Assembly: GCA_023436605.1 (NCBI GenBank)
Contig: JAEZIQ010000123.1
Coordinates: forward strand, 1 to 5,451
Source of the DNA: Actinomycetes bacterium
Lineage (GTDB): Bacteria > Actinomycetota > Thermoleophilia > Solirubrobacterales > 70-9
Direction of reading: 5' to 3'
DNA: 5,451 nt
Shown: one piece after another, positions 1 to 5,339 of the stretch
Position numbering within the stretch: position 1 is the stretch's first letter
How the letters are laid out: the number at the start of each line of letters is the position of its first letter
The notes under the pieces: model-generated
Databases searched by the model: none
The model's input: only the letters and a program-made list of their open reading frames with translations
Told to the model about the DNA's origin: nothing
Made by a program: the position numbers and the translations under genes

Positions 1-588
1 GATGGGGTCTTCACAGCCGACCCTTCCCACGACCCCGAGGCAGAGCTGATCACCGAAGTGGCCGATCCTGGCGAGCTTTCGGCGATGGAGATCGGCGACC
101 GCACCTCGGTTTTCGGCACCGGGGGCATGCGCAGCAAGGTTGCCGCAGCGGGAATGGCCAGCGGCTCGGGCATCGAAGTCCGGATCTGCAACGGAACGAT
201 CGACGGAACCCTGGCTGCTGCCGCGGCCGGAGAGTCCGCCGGAACCGCCTTCCGTGCCCTGAGGAGCGACGCTCCGGCCTTCAAGCAATGGTTGAAGTAT
301 GCGAAGCCGGTGGCCGGCCAGATCGTGGTCGACGAGGGCGCTGCCCGGGTGCTCAGGAAGAGCGGCTCAAGTCTGCTCCCGGTCGGGGTGACGGGGGTCG
401 AAGGTCGCTTCGAAGCTGGCGACGCGGTCGAGGTTGTGACTGACGGCAGCGTGATCGGCAAGGGCATCGTCAACTACTCGGCCAGCGAGGCCAACCGGAT
501 CAAGGGAATGAAGAGCGCCGAGGTGCTCGAACTTATGCCCCAGGCCGCGGAGGAGCTGATCCATCGCGACTACTTCGTGCTGGCCTAG
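1..588 (+). CDS. proB: Glutamate 5-kinase, C-terminal part (5' end outside window)
   Basis: Cytosolic enzyme of proline synthesis that phosphorylates L-glutamate with ATP to give L-glutamate 5-phosphate, the substrate of ProA. The reading frame is open from base 1; the visible 195 residues begin with DGVFTADP, the family's DG(L/V)(Y/F)TADP motif. Next comes the end of the amino-acid kinase domain with the GTGGMRSKVAAA segment (visible residues about 38-50), which is strongly conserved in ProB. A C-terminal PUA domain follows at about residues 105-190 (GQIVVDEGAARVL, SLLPVGVTGVEGRFEAGD), ending in HRDYFVLA. The length suits the last half of a protein of about 370 aa. GTG at 58 is internal, not a start. 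The TAG stop at 586-588 overlaps the TAG stop of the opposing gene. Its usual partner proA is about 3.5 kb downstream instead of adjacent. Identification is secure. Confidence 0.96.
   Translation, partial: DGVFTADPSHDPEAELITEVADPGELSAMEIGDRTSVFGTGGMRSKVAAAGMASGSGIEVRICNGTIDGTLAAAAAGESAGTAFRALRSDAPAFKQWLKYAKPVAGQIVVDEGAARVLRKSGSSLLPVGVTGVEGRFEAGDAVEVVTDGSVIGKGIVNYSASEANRIKGMKSAEVLELMPQAAEELIHRDYFVLA
585..588. other. Overlapping convergent stop codons of proB and the 562-aa gene
   Basis: The plus-strand TAG of proB is at 586-588 and the minus-strand TAG of the repeat-protein gene is at 587-585, both drawn from CTAG within the palindrome CCTAGG (584-589). The genes overlap tail to tail by four bases, which leaves no intergenic space for a conventional terminator. 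Confidence 0.95.
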
Positions 589-2273
589 GCCGGGCGGCGG
601 AAGCTGAACTTCCGCTTCAGGACCTGGCGGTTGCCGGCCCGGTCCTTCACCCTGATCGTGACCAGGACCCTGCGGGCCGCCGGAACCTGCCTGAGCAGGG
701 CGATGCTCCGCTTGCTGAAAGTGATGCGTGCCGTTCCGGTGTTGCCGGCGATGACCCTGATCGACTTGCGGGAGAGTGTGACCCGTCGCCGCTTGCCGCC
801 GAACCGGACCGGCTTCCTGGTGGCCACGGTGATCTTCGAGTCGCAGGGTCCGTTGGCCTCGTTCTCGGGACAGACGAGCTTCAGGGCGGCGAAACCCCTG
901 GCCGAGACTCCGGTCCTGCTGCCCAGCAGGCGGAGCTTCACTTCCTGATCGGGGTGGACGTGCCAGGGCTCGTATCCGTGGGTCCCGTCGTCGGCGAAGA
1001 AAAGGACCGAGTCTCCGAGGGCCTGGTAGGAGCTTGCCCCCGAGCCATCGGGGCCGGGGAGGACATCCCGGAGGATTTTCATTCCGGAGGAGTCCAGGAC
1101 CCACGGCTCGTAGCCCGTCGACGGTACCGAGGCAGTGAAGTAGAGTCGGCCCCCCGCAGCTGTCAGGCCGTACTGGCCGGTGTCGCTCTCCCCAGGCGCG
1201 ACCTCGTCCACGATGGTGGACGAGGTGCCGTTCGAGCGGTAGATCTCGCCCCCGCTGGCCGAGCTGTAGGCAGCGAAGTAGATCTGTCCGTCGAGAAAGG
1301 CGAAATCATGTGCGTTTGAGCCGTCGGGTCCCGGTTCGATGTCTCCTATCTGGGTAGTGGTGGTGCCGTCCGTGACCCACGGTTCGTACCCGATGGTTGG
1401 TGAATACGCCGAGAAAGCGACTCTGTCGCCAGTCCTGGTGAGCTCGTTCGGGTAGCTCGAATCAAACCCGGGAAATATGTCGGTTACCAGGGTCGGAAGC
1501 GCTCCGGTGGACTTGAAGATTTCGTAGCCGGTTGACGCTGTGTAGGCGACCATGAAGACGGCTGTCCCGGTGGCTGCCAGGTCATACGGCTGGGACCCGC
1601 TGACCCCGGGAACCAGATCGCCAACCTCGGAAGTAGCGGTTCCGTCGCTTTTCCAGAGCTCGCGGCCGTGGGTGCTGGTTTGGGCGGAGAAGAAGACCTG
1701 CCCCTGGAACTCCACCAGGTCGTAGGGGAACGATCCGTCCGTTCCGGGTTCGATGTCCTTGACCAGGCTCGGGACGCCGGCGACGATCTGCCAGAGCTCG
1801 CGACCATTGGTGGGGTCTTTCGCGATGTAGAAGATGCGATCGCCGACCCGGGTGAGATAAGAGGGTTCGGAGCCGTCCGTCCCCGGGGTCAGATCCGCCA
1901 CCAGCTCGGTGGTGGTTCCGTTCGAGCGCCAGAGCTCTGCCCCGTGGGCCTGATCTCTCGCGCCGAAGTAGGTGAAACCGCCAAGGTCGGCGCTCTGGGT
2001 CGCGTCACTTCCCTCGATGCCAGGATTTATGTCCTCCAGGAGCTTGAACCGCTTCCCCTGCAAGACGTACGGCTCGAACCCGGTGCCCGGGGTCCGACCC
2101 GTCATCCAGAGGGTCTCGCCGAAGGCCTGAAAGAGCTCGTTGCCGGAGCTGCTGGGACCGGGGTTCACGTCGTGCAGCAGGTCGACCTGCAGGTTGGCGC
2201 CCGTCGAGGTGCCGGCCAATAGCGGCAGTGAAGCGATCACCAGGGCGAGAGTCGAGAAGAACCGCTTCATCAC
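585..2273 (-). CDS. Secreted ELWxxDGT-repeat protein (562 aa), second gene of the pair
   Basis: A probable exported protein of unknown function. Residues 1-26 form a signal peptide: KR, then a hydrophobic core FSTLALVIASLPLLAG, with likely cleavage after STGA. There is no lipobox, LPXTG motif or C-terminal membrane helix. Residues 30-445 hold nine repeats of about 46 aa built on DIxPGxDGS, a YF-type strand and GxELWxSDGT; the family is known as ELWxxDGT repeats and a beta-propeller-like fold is inferred. Repeats 1, 3, 5, 8 and 9 have lost the DGT signature, so this copy is more degenerate than its neighbour. Residues 446-562 are a basic domain with only two cysteines (C468, C477) and a DRAGN motif. 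The start is GTG at 2273, with ATG immediately after at 2270. No Shine-Dalgarno is visible, and the GTGA overlap with the upstream stop suggests translational coupling. It is a paralogue of the 568-aa protein. Confidence 0.9.
   Translation of the reverse strand: MMKRFFSTLALVIASLPLLAGTSTGANLQVDLLHDVNPGPSSSGNELFQAFGETLWMTGRTPGTGFEPYVLQGKRFKLLEDINPGIEGSDATQSADLGGFTYFGARDQAHGAELWRSNGTTTELVADLTPGTDGSEPSYLTRVGDRIFYIAKDPTNGRELWQIVAGVPSLVKDIEPGTDGSFPYDLVEFQGQVFFSAQTSTHGRELWKSDGTATSEVGDLVPGVSGSQPYDLAATGTAVFMVAYTASTGYEIFKSTGALPTLVTDIFPGFDSSYPNELTRTGDRVAFSAYSPTIGYEPWVTDGTTTTQIGDIEPGPDGSNAHDFAFLDGQIYFAAYSSASGGEIYRSNGTSSTIVDEVAPGESDTGQYGLTAAGGRLYFTASVPSTGYEPWVLDSSGMKILRDVLPGPDGSGASSYQALGDSVLFFADDGTHGYEPWHVHPDQEVKLRLLGSRTGVSARGFAALKLVCPENEANGPCDSKITVATRKPVRFGGKRRRVTLSRKSIRVIAGNTGTARITFSKRSIALLRQVPAARRVLVTIRVKDRAGNRQVLKRKFSFRRPA
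588..938 (-). other. C-terminal basic Cys-pair domain of the 562-aa protein
   Basis: Residues 446-562, rich in Arg and Lys. The order is a short strand, LVCPENEANGPC (C468 and C477, nine apart, likely a disulfide after export), several alternating hydrophobic/basic segments, SKRSIALLRQVPAARR, then VKDRAGNRQ near the end. It aligns along its whole length with residues 448-568 of the neighbouring protein (GCPASEATGPC, SRKQMRMLRKVPAARR, VSDEAGNQ). I infer a small extracellular beta-rich domain, perhaps for attachment to the envelope; its function is not known to me. Confidence 0.75.
597..615 (+). terminator. Candidate hairpin terminator for proB, inside the opposing gene
   Basis: GCGGAAG (597-603) and CTTCCGC (609-615) form a perfect 7-bp stem with a 5-nt loop, extendable by a G-U pair (596/616). 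It begins nine nucleotides after the proB stop. No U-run follows (TTCAGG), so it would be a U-poor terminator of the kind proposed for high-GC actinobacteria. The same bases encode the last residues of the 562-aa protein on the other strand, so it may simply reflect its codons. Confidence 0.4.
939..2186 (-). repeat. Nine degenerate 46-aa (about 138-nt) coding repeats in the 562-aa protein
   Basis: Nine units occupy residues 30-78, 79-124, 125-170, 171-216, 217-262, 263-308, 309-354, 355-400 and 401-445. The first is 49 aa, the next seven are 46 aa each, and the last is about 45 aa. Each opens with a D(I/L/V)xPG turn followed by an acidic or Ser-rich loop, has a central aromatic strand, and ends at E(L/P/I)(W/F/Y). 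The E-x-aromatic signatures run EPY, ELW, ELW, ELW, EIF, EPW, EIY, EPW, EPW. The periodicity is clear in protein but degenerate in DNA, so the repeats are old. Confidence 0.9.
1201..1226. repeat. Perfect 11-bp inverted repeat with 4-nt loop, within coding sequence
   Basis: ACCTCGTCCAC at 1201-1211 is the exact reverse complement of GTGGACGAGGT at 1216-1226, with GATG between. It lies at the junction of repeats 7 and 8 of the 562-aa protein, where the minus strand encodes TSSTIVDEV. A stable hairpin is expected in the mRNA. A shorter 5-bp version (1898-1902 with 1908-1912) sits at the repeat 2/3 junction. Confidence 0.85.
2270..2273 (-). promoter_or_regulatory. GTGA stop/start overlap (translational coupling)
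   Basis: On the minus strand GTGATG carries the TGA stop of the 568-aa gene (2272-2270), the GTG start of the 562-aa gene (2273-2271) and an alternative in-frame ATG (2270-2268). The upstream sequence CGATGCTTCC contains no Shine-Dalgarno, so the second gene is probably translated by ribosomes finishing the first. Confidence 0.75.
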
Positions 2274-3976
2274 GGAAGCATCGCCGTCAGTCGGGACCGC
2301 ACCGTCGCCTGGTTTCCGGCTTCATCGCTGACCTTCGCCCTTACTTGCAGTCTGCGGGCGGCCGGTACCTTGCGCAGCATGCGCATCTGCTTCCGGGAGA
2401 GCCGGATCGCCACCCTCGCCGCCCTGCCTGGGACGATCTCGAACCGCCCGCTCGCCAATCTCACGATCCGTTTGCGTCCAGCGAATCTAACCCTCGATCT
2501 GGTTGAGACGGTGAACCTTCCCGAACACGGCCCGGTCGCCTCCGAGGCAGGGCAGCCCACCCTGAGGTCAGCTCTGCCGCTCGGGCGGAAGCGGATCTTC
2601 TTCGGCAGCCTCACGGTCACTGCCCTGTCTGGCCGCACGAGTTTCCAGACCTCGCGACCGTGCGTTCCATCGCTCGCGCTGAAGTAGACGGCGCCCCGGA
2701 ACGGGGTGAAGAACCGGACACTCGATCCGTCCGTTCCGGGCAGGATGTCGGTGAAGTTCGCGCCGGTGCCGGTGGTCGTCCAGAGTTCTCGACCGTTGTC
2801 AGGGGTGGAAGCGTCGAAGTAGGCGACCCCGTCCTGAGCGAAGAAGTCGTCCGGGCGGGAGTCATCCTCGCCAGGAACGAGGTCGGCAACCAGGTTGACG
2901 GTCGAGCCATCCGACGTCCACGGTTCCTCGCCGTGCGCAGGGTCCCCGGCCTCGAAGATCACGCCATCGGCCCCGAACGGGGTCCAGCCGGCGGGGGACG
3001 ACGATCCGGGGCCCGGATTGATGTCTGCCACCATCCCGGTCGTGGTCCCGTCTGTGGTGAACGGTTCCTTTCCGTCGAGGCCGTTGGTGGCGGAAAAGAA
3101 AAGTCGTCCCCCCGAGGCGGTCATGTCTTCGGGATACCCGGAATCGGCGCCGGGGATGGTGTCGGCCCAGAGAGCAGTTGTGGTGCCATCGGACCGCCAC
3201 AGTTCTCTCCCCGATGTGGCGGTGTACGCGCTCAGATACAGATGCTCGCCCATGACCGTGAGGTCATTCGGTGAACTGGAGTCTGCGCCCGGGTTGATGT
3301 CCTTTACGAGTTCCACCGAGGTCCCGTCCGAACGAAAGATCTCCTCGCCGGTGGCAGGAGTTTCGGCCCCGAAGTACACCTGTCCACCGAACGCAGTCAG
3401 ATCGTCAGGGTCCGAGTCGTCGGTGCCGGGAACCTGATCCTCGACCAGATTCACGGCGGTTCCGTCGGTTTGCCACAGCTCGTAGCCGGTGGCCGCCGAT
3501 CTCGCCGTAAAGAACATCCTGTTGCCCACCACGGTGAAATCTTCGGCATTCGAGCTGTCGGGCCCGGGGTCGATGTCGGCGAAGAACGTGGCCGTCTTGC
3601 CGTCGGTCCGCCAGAGCTCGTACCCCGAACTTTCGGTATAGCCCATGAAATAGACGAAGTTGCCGAAACGGGTGAAATCTTCCGGATCCGCGTCGCTGCT
3701 GCCCGGCAGGATGTCAGCGATCAAGTGGGCCGACTTGCCGTCCGTTGAATACGGCTCGCTTCCGTTGAGGACCTCGGCCGCGAAGATCAGACGTCCGTTC
3801 AGTTCGGTGAACCCGTAGGGATATGAGCCGCTGGGGCCCGGTGTCACGTCGACCGCCAGCCGCGGTTCCAGGGGCTCGGCGGCGGTCGCGGCACTAGCAA
3901 TCGACATCAGTGCCAGAGCGGCAAGAACGGTCGCGCTAACCAGGCCCTTCCACGATCTCAATGCGATTCTCGTCAA
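2270..3976 (-). CDS. Secreted ELWxxDGT-repeat protein (568 aa), first gene of the pair
   Basis: A probable exported protein of unknown function. A signal peptide covers about residues 1-33: an n-region with three basic residues (R3, R7, K10), a hydrophobic core LVSATVLAALALMSIASA, and likely cleavage near ATAA. Nine repeats of about 46 aa fill residues 41-447, most with a clear GxELWxxDGT signature. Residues 448-568 form a basic C-terminal domain holding the protein's only cysteines (C475, C484) and a DEAGN motif. No catalytic motif, lipobox, sorting signal or C-terminal membrane segment is seen, so release or non-covalent surface attachment is likely. The TTG start at 3976 is chosen because it gives a complete signal peptide and follows a GGGGGA Shine-Dalgarno-like stretch (3985-3980) and a promoter at a sensible distance; the first in-frame ATG (residue 24) would destroy the signal peptide. 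The TGA stop overlaps the next gene's start. Confidence 0.92.
   Translation of the reverse strand: MTRIALRSWKGLVSATVLAALALMSIASAATAAEPLEPRLAVDVTPGPSGSYPYGFTELNGRLIFAAEVLNGSEPYSTDGKSAHLIADILPGSSDADPEDFTRFGNFVYFMGYTESSGYELWRTDGKTATFFADIDPGPDSSNAEDFTVVGNRMFFTARSAATGYELWQTDGTAVNLVEDQVPGTDDSDPDDLTAFGGQVYFGAETPATGEEIFRSDGTSVELVKDINPGADSSSPNDLTVMGEHLYLSAYTATSGRELWRSDGTTTALWADTIPGADSGYPEDMTASGGRLFFSATNGLDGKEPFTTDGTTTGMVADINPGPGSSSPAGWTPFGADGVIFEAGDPAHGEEPWTSDGSTVNLVADLVPGEDDSRPDDFFAQDGVAYFDASTPDNGRELWTTTGTGANFTDILPGTDGSSVRFFTPFRGAVYFSASDGTHGREVWKLVRPDRAVTVRLPKKIRFRPSGRADLRVGCPASEATGPCSGRFTVSTRSRVRFAGRKRIVRLASGRFEIVPGRAARVAIRLSRKQMRMLRKVPAARRLQVRAKVSDEAGNQATVRSRLTAMLP
2273..2635 (-). other. C-terminal basic Cys-pair domain of the 568-aa protein
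   Basis: Residues 448-568, with VGCPASEATGPCSGR (C475 and C484), Arg-rich alternating strands, LSRKQMRMLRKVPAARRL and VSDEAGNQA. The Cys spacing and the K/R-x-VPAARR and D-x-AGN motifs match the second protein, which marks this as a discrete module shared by both. A disulfide and an extracellular location are inferred from the signal peptide and the lack of any other cysteine. Confidence 0.75.
2636..3856 (-). repeat. Nine 46-aa (about 138-nt) coding repeats in the 568-aa protein
   Basis: Units lie at residues 41-85, 86-131, 132-177, 178-223, 224-269, 270-315, 316-362, 363-407 and 408-447. The core pattern is (V/I)xDIxPGxDSSxP, then DLTxxG, an aromatic strand (VYF-like), and GxELWxSDGT before the next unit. 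The E-x-aromatic signatures run EPY, ELW, ELW, EIF, ELW, EPF, EPW, ELW, EVW. The acidic PGxDxSxPxD loop could bind a cation, but this is inference. Seven of the nine units keep DGT, DGK or DGS; unit 8 has TGT instead and unit 9 ends before that position. Confidence 0.92.
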
Positions 3977-3992
3977 GCTTCCCCCGAAGCTT
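3975..3992 (-). promoter_or_regulatory. Start-site hairpin and Shine-Dalgarno of the 568-aa gene
   Basis: In minus-strand RNA, AAGCUUC (3992-3986) can pair with GAAGCUU (3981-3975) around a GGGG loop (3985-3982). The loop holds the G-run of the presumed ribosome binding site, and the stem takes in the first two bases of the TTG start codon. The pairing is seen in the sequence; a regulatory effect on translation is inference. Confidence 0.5.
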
Positions 3993-3995
3993 CGG
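3984..3995. repeat. 12-bp perfect palindrome CCGAAGCTTCGG
   Basis: A self-complementary 12-mer in the predicted leader of the minus-strand pair, between its promoter and its start codon. It could be a dimeric regulator's operator, or part of an RNA fold that competes with the start-site hairpin it overlaps. Confidence 0.6.
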
Positions 3996-4012
3996 AGACG
4001 GGTAATGGTTCG

Positions 4013-4041
4013 AAGCTATTTCCTGCAGCCGGGCGCGTCAA
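4013..4041 (-). promoter_or_regulatory. Sigma70-type promoter of the repeat-protein pair
   Basis: On the minus strand, TTGACG (4041-4036) matches the -35 consensus at five of six positions. It is followed after exactly 17 nt by TAGCTT (4018-4013), a TAnnnT -10 element. Initiation would fall near 4006 at an A, giving a leader of about 30 nt before the TTG start. No other promoter of this quality is seen for the pair. Confidence 0.6.
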
Positions 4042-4059
4042 GTCGAGGGGAAGCTGCAG
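4023..4059. repeat. CTGCAGC...GCTGCAG inverted repeat in the divergent promoter region
   Basis: CTGCAGC (4023-4029) and GCTGCAG (4053-4059) are 7-bp inverted arms 23 nt apart. They bracket the minus-strand -35 element, and the right arm ends one base before the candidate proA -10 element. A shared operator is possible; arms of this length can also occur by chance. Confidence 0.35.
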
Positions 4060-4060
4060 A

Positions 4061-4066
4061 TACCCT
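4061..4066 (+). promoter_or_regulatory. proA: Candidate -10 element for a leaderless proA transcript
   Basis: TACCCT fits TAnnnT and ends six bases before the proA ATG, so transcription would start at or next to the start codon, as in many actinobacterial leaderless genes. No convincing -35 hexamer lies 16-18 nt upstream. The only SD-like AGGG (4068-4071) is one base from ATG, too close to work well, which supports a leaderless reading. Confidence 0.35.
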
Positions 4067-4072
4067 TAGGGC

Positions 4073-5338
4073 ATGGAAGCGACCGCCACTGACATAGCCA
4101 CCGACACGATCACCGCGAAGTCCGCCGCCCGGGCGATGGCGGCGGCTCCGACCGAAGTGAAGAATCGCGCGCTGGAAGCGATTGCTCGCGGTCTCGGTGA
4201 GTCAGTTGAGGCGATCCTCGAGGCCAACCGGGCCGACCTCGCCGACGAACGGGCCCAGAGCCTCAGCAAGGCCCTGACCGACCGGCTGACCCTCACCCCG
4301 GAACGGGTCGAGGCGATGGCGGCCGGCGTGCGCGAGGTTGCGTCCCTTGACGACCCGGTCGGTGAAGTGCTCGAAACCAACCGACTCGAAAACGGTCTTG
4401 AGATGAACAAGGTCCGGGTGCCGCTCGGCGTGGTGGCCGTGGTCTACGAGGCCCGGCCCAACGTCACCATCGACTGCGCCGCCCTGACCATCAAGTCGGG
4501 CAATTCGATTCTGCTCAAAGGTTCCAGCTACGCCGAGCGCACCAACACCGCCTTGGCCGAGGTGGTTCGGGCCGGACTGCTGGAAGCAGGGCTTCCCGAA
4601 GACGCCGTCGTGATGTCGGTCGGCGGGGGCCGGGAATCGATCGCTGACCTCGCGACCCAGGACGGCGTCGTCGACCTGCTCATCCCGCGGGGCGGCGAAG
4701 GGCTGAAGAAGACTCTTGAAGAGGTGGCGACCGTGCCGGTGATTTTCGCTGCGGCCGGCATCTGCCACGTCTACGTTCACTCCGACGCCAACCTCGAGAT
4801 GGCCCGCGCCGTCGCCTACAACGCCAAGATCCAGCGTCCCGGAGTGTGTAACGCGGCCGAAACCCTGCTGGTTGACTCCGAAGTCGCAGCGGCCTTCCTG
4901 CCGCCGGCCCTGGCCGAACTGGCCGGGGGCGGGGTAGAGCTGGTTGGGGACGAAGCCACCCGGGAAAATGCCGGCGACACGCCGGTCGGGGCGGCCACAG
5001 CCGAGGACTGGGACACCGAGTACCTTGACCTCAAGCTCGCGGTCAAGGTGGTCGACGGGCTCGACGAGGCAATCGAACACATCAACCGTCACGGCAGCGG
5101 TCATTCCGACGCGATCATCACCGACAACTCCCAGGCCGCGGACCTCTTCGCCCAGGGTGTCGACTCGGCTGCGATCTACGTCAACGCCTCGACCCGCTTC
5201 ACCGATGGTTTCGAGTTCGGGATGGGCGCCGAGATTGGCGTTTCGACCCAGAAACTCCACGCCCGCGGCCCGGTCGGCCTGCGGGAGCTGACCACGATCA
5301 AGTACGTGGTTCGGGGCGACGGCCAGGTCCGCGGCTGA
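4073..5338 (+). CDS. proA: Glutamate-5-semialdehyde dehydrogenase (gamma-glutamyl phosphate reductase)
   Basis: Cytosolic NADPH-dependent enzyme that reduces L-glutamate 5-phosphate to glutamate 5-semialdehyde, which cyclises toward proline; it is an aldehyde-dehydrogenase-superfamily protein. The full-length 421 aa matches the family. Visible landmarks are VYEARPNVTID (124-134), LIPRGGEGL (203-211), the catalytic cysteine C259 in IQRPGVCNAAETLLV, HINRHGSGHSDAIITD (336-351), and the highly conserved C-terminus with YVNASTRFTDG, GAEIGVSTQKLHARGP and a final VRGDGQVR. Two motifs are atypical: LKGSSYAERTN (148-158), where most ProA have an RGGxEA-type sequence, and FAAAGICHVYVHSD (225-238), where GxGNCHVYVD is usual. 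ATG at 4073 is the first plausible start and fits the family N-terminus. Cut off from proB by the minus-strand pair, it needs its own promoter. nadD follows after one nucleotide. Confidence 0.97.
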   Translation: MEATATDIATDTITAKSAARAMAAAPTEVKNRALEAIARGLGESVEAILEANRADLADERAQSLSKALTDRLTLTPERVEAMAAGVREVASLDDPVGEVLETNRLENGLEMNKVRVPLGVVAVVYEARPNVTIDCAALTIKSGNSILLKGSSYAERTNTALAEVVRAGLLEAGLPEDAVVMSVGGGRESIADLATQDGVVDLLIPRGGEGLKKTLEEVATVPVIFAAAGICHVYVHSDANLEMARAVAYNAKIQRPGVCNAAETLLVDSEVAAAFLPPALAELAGGGVELVGDEATRENAGDTPVGAATAEDWDTEYLDLKLAVKVVDGLDEAIEHINRHGSGHSDAIITDNSQAADLFAQGVDSAAIYVNASTRFTDGFEFGMGAEIGVSTQKLHARGPVGLRELTTIKYVVRGDGQVRG

Positions 5339-5339
5339 C

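Noticed and set aside
398..413. TCGAAG/CTTCGA 6-bp hairpin inside proB
   Set aside because: Short, within the PUA coding region, and of a kind expected by chance.
58..588. A short independent gene starting at GTG 58
   Set aside because: The frame is open from base 1 and the residues before 58 contain the conserved DGVFTADP motif of ProB, so 58 is internal.
367..1104. A 245-codon minus-strand frame spanning the proB/repeat-gene junction
   Set aside because: It overlaps two real genes in other frames and is Pro/Gly/Arg-rich low-complexity sequence typical of shadow frames.
2660..3274. Plus-strand open frames of 180-204 codons opposite the repeat genes
   Set aside because: Their apparent periodicity (recurring EVG, SVR and VDV segments) is the antisense image of the 138-nt coding repeats, and none has a ribosome binding site or domain.
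939..3856. Regular 138-nt spacing considered as a CRISPR or tandem satellite array
   Set aside because: The units are degenerate in DNA, conserved as protein, have no identical short repeats with unique spacers, and stay in frame through two genes.
585..3976. The two repeat genes as one gene split by a frameshift
   Set aside because: Each has its own signal peptide, nine units and C-terminal domain, and the overlap is a normal GTGA stop/start junction.
3971..3977. A second TTGACG (over the TTG start codon) as an alternative -35 element
   Set aside because: No acceptable -10 element lies 16-18 nt downstream, and it would place the transcript start inside the signal-peptide codons.
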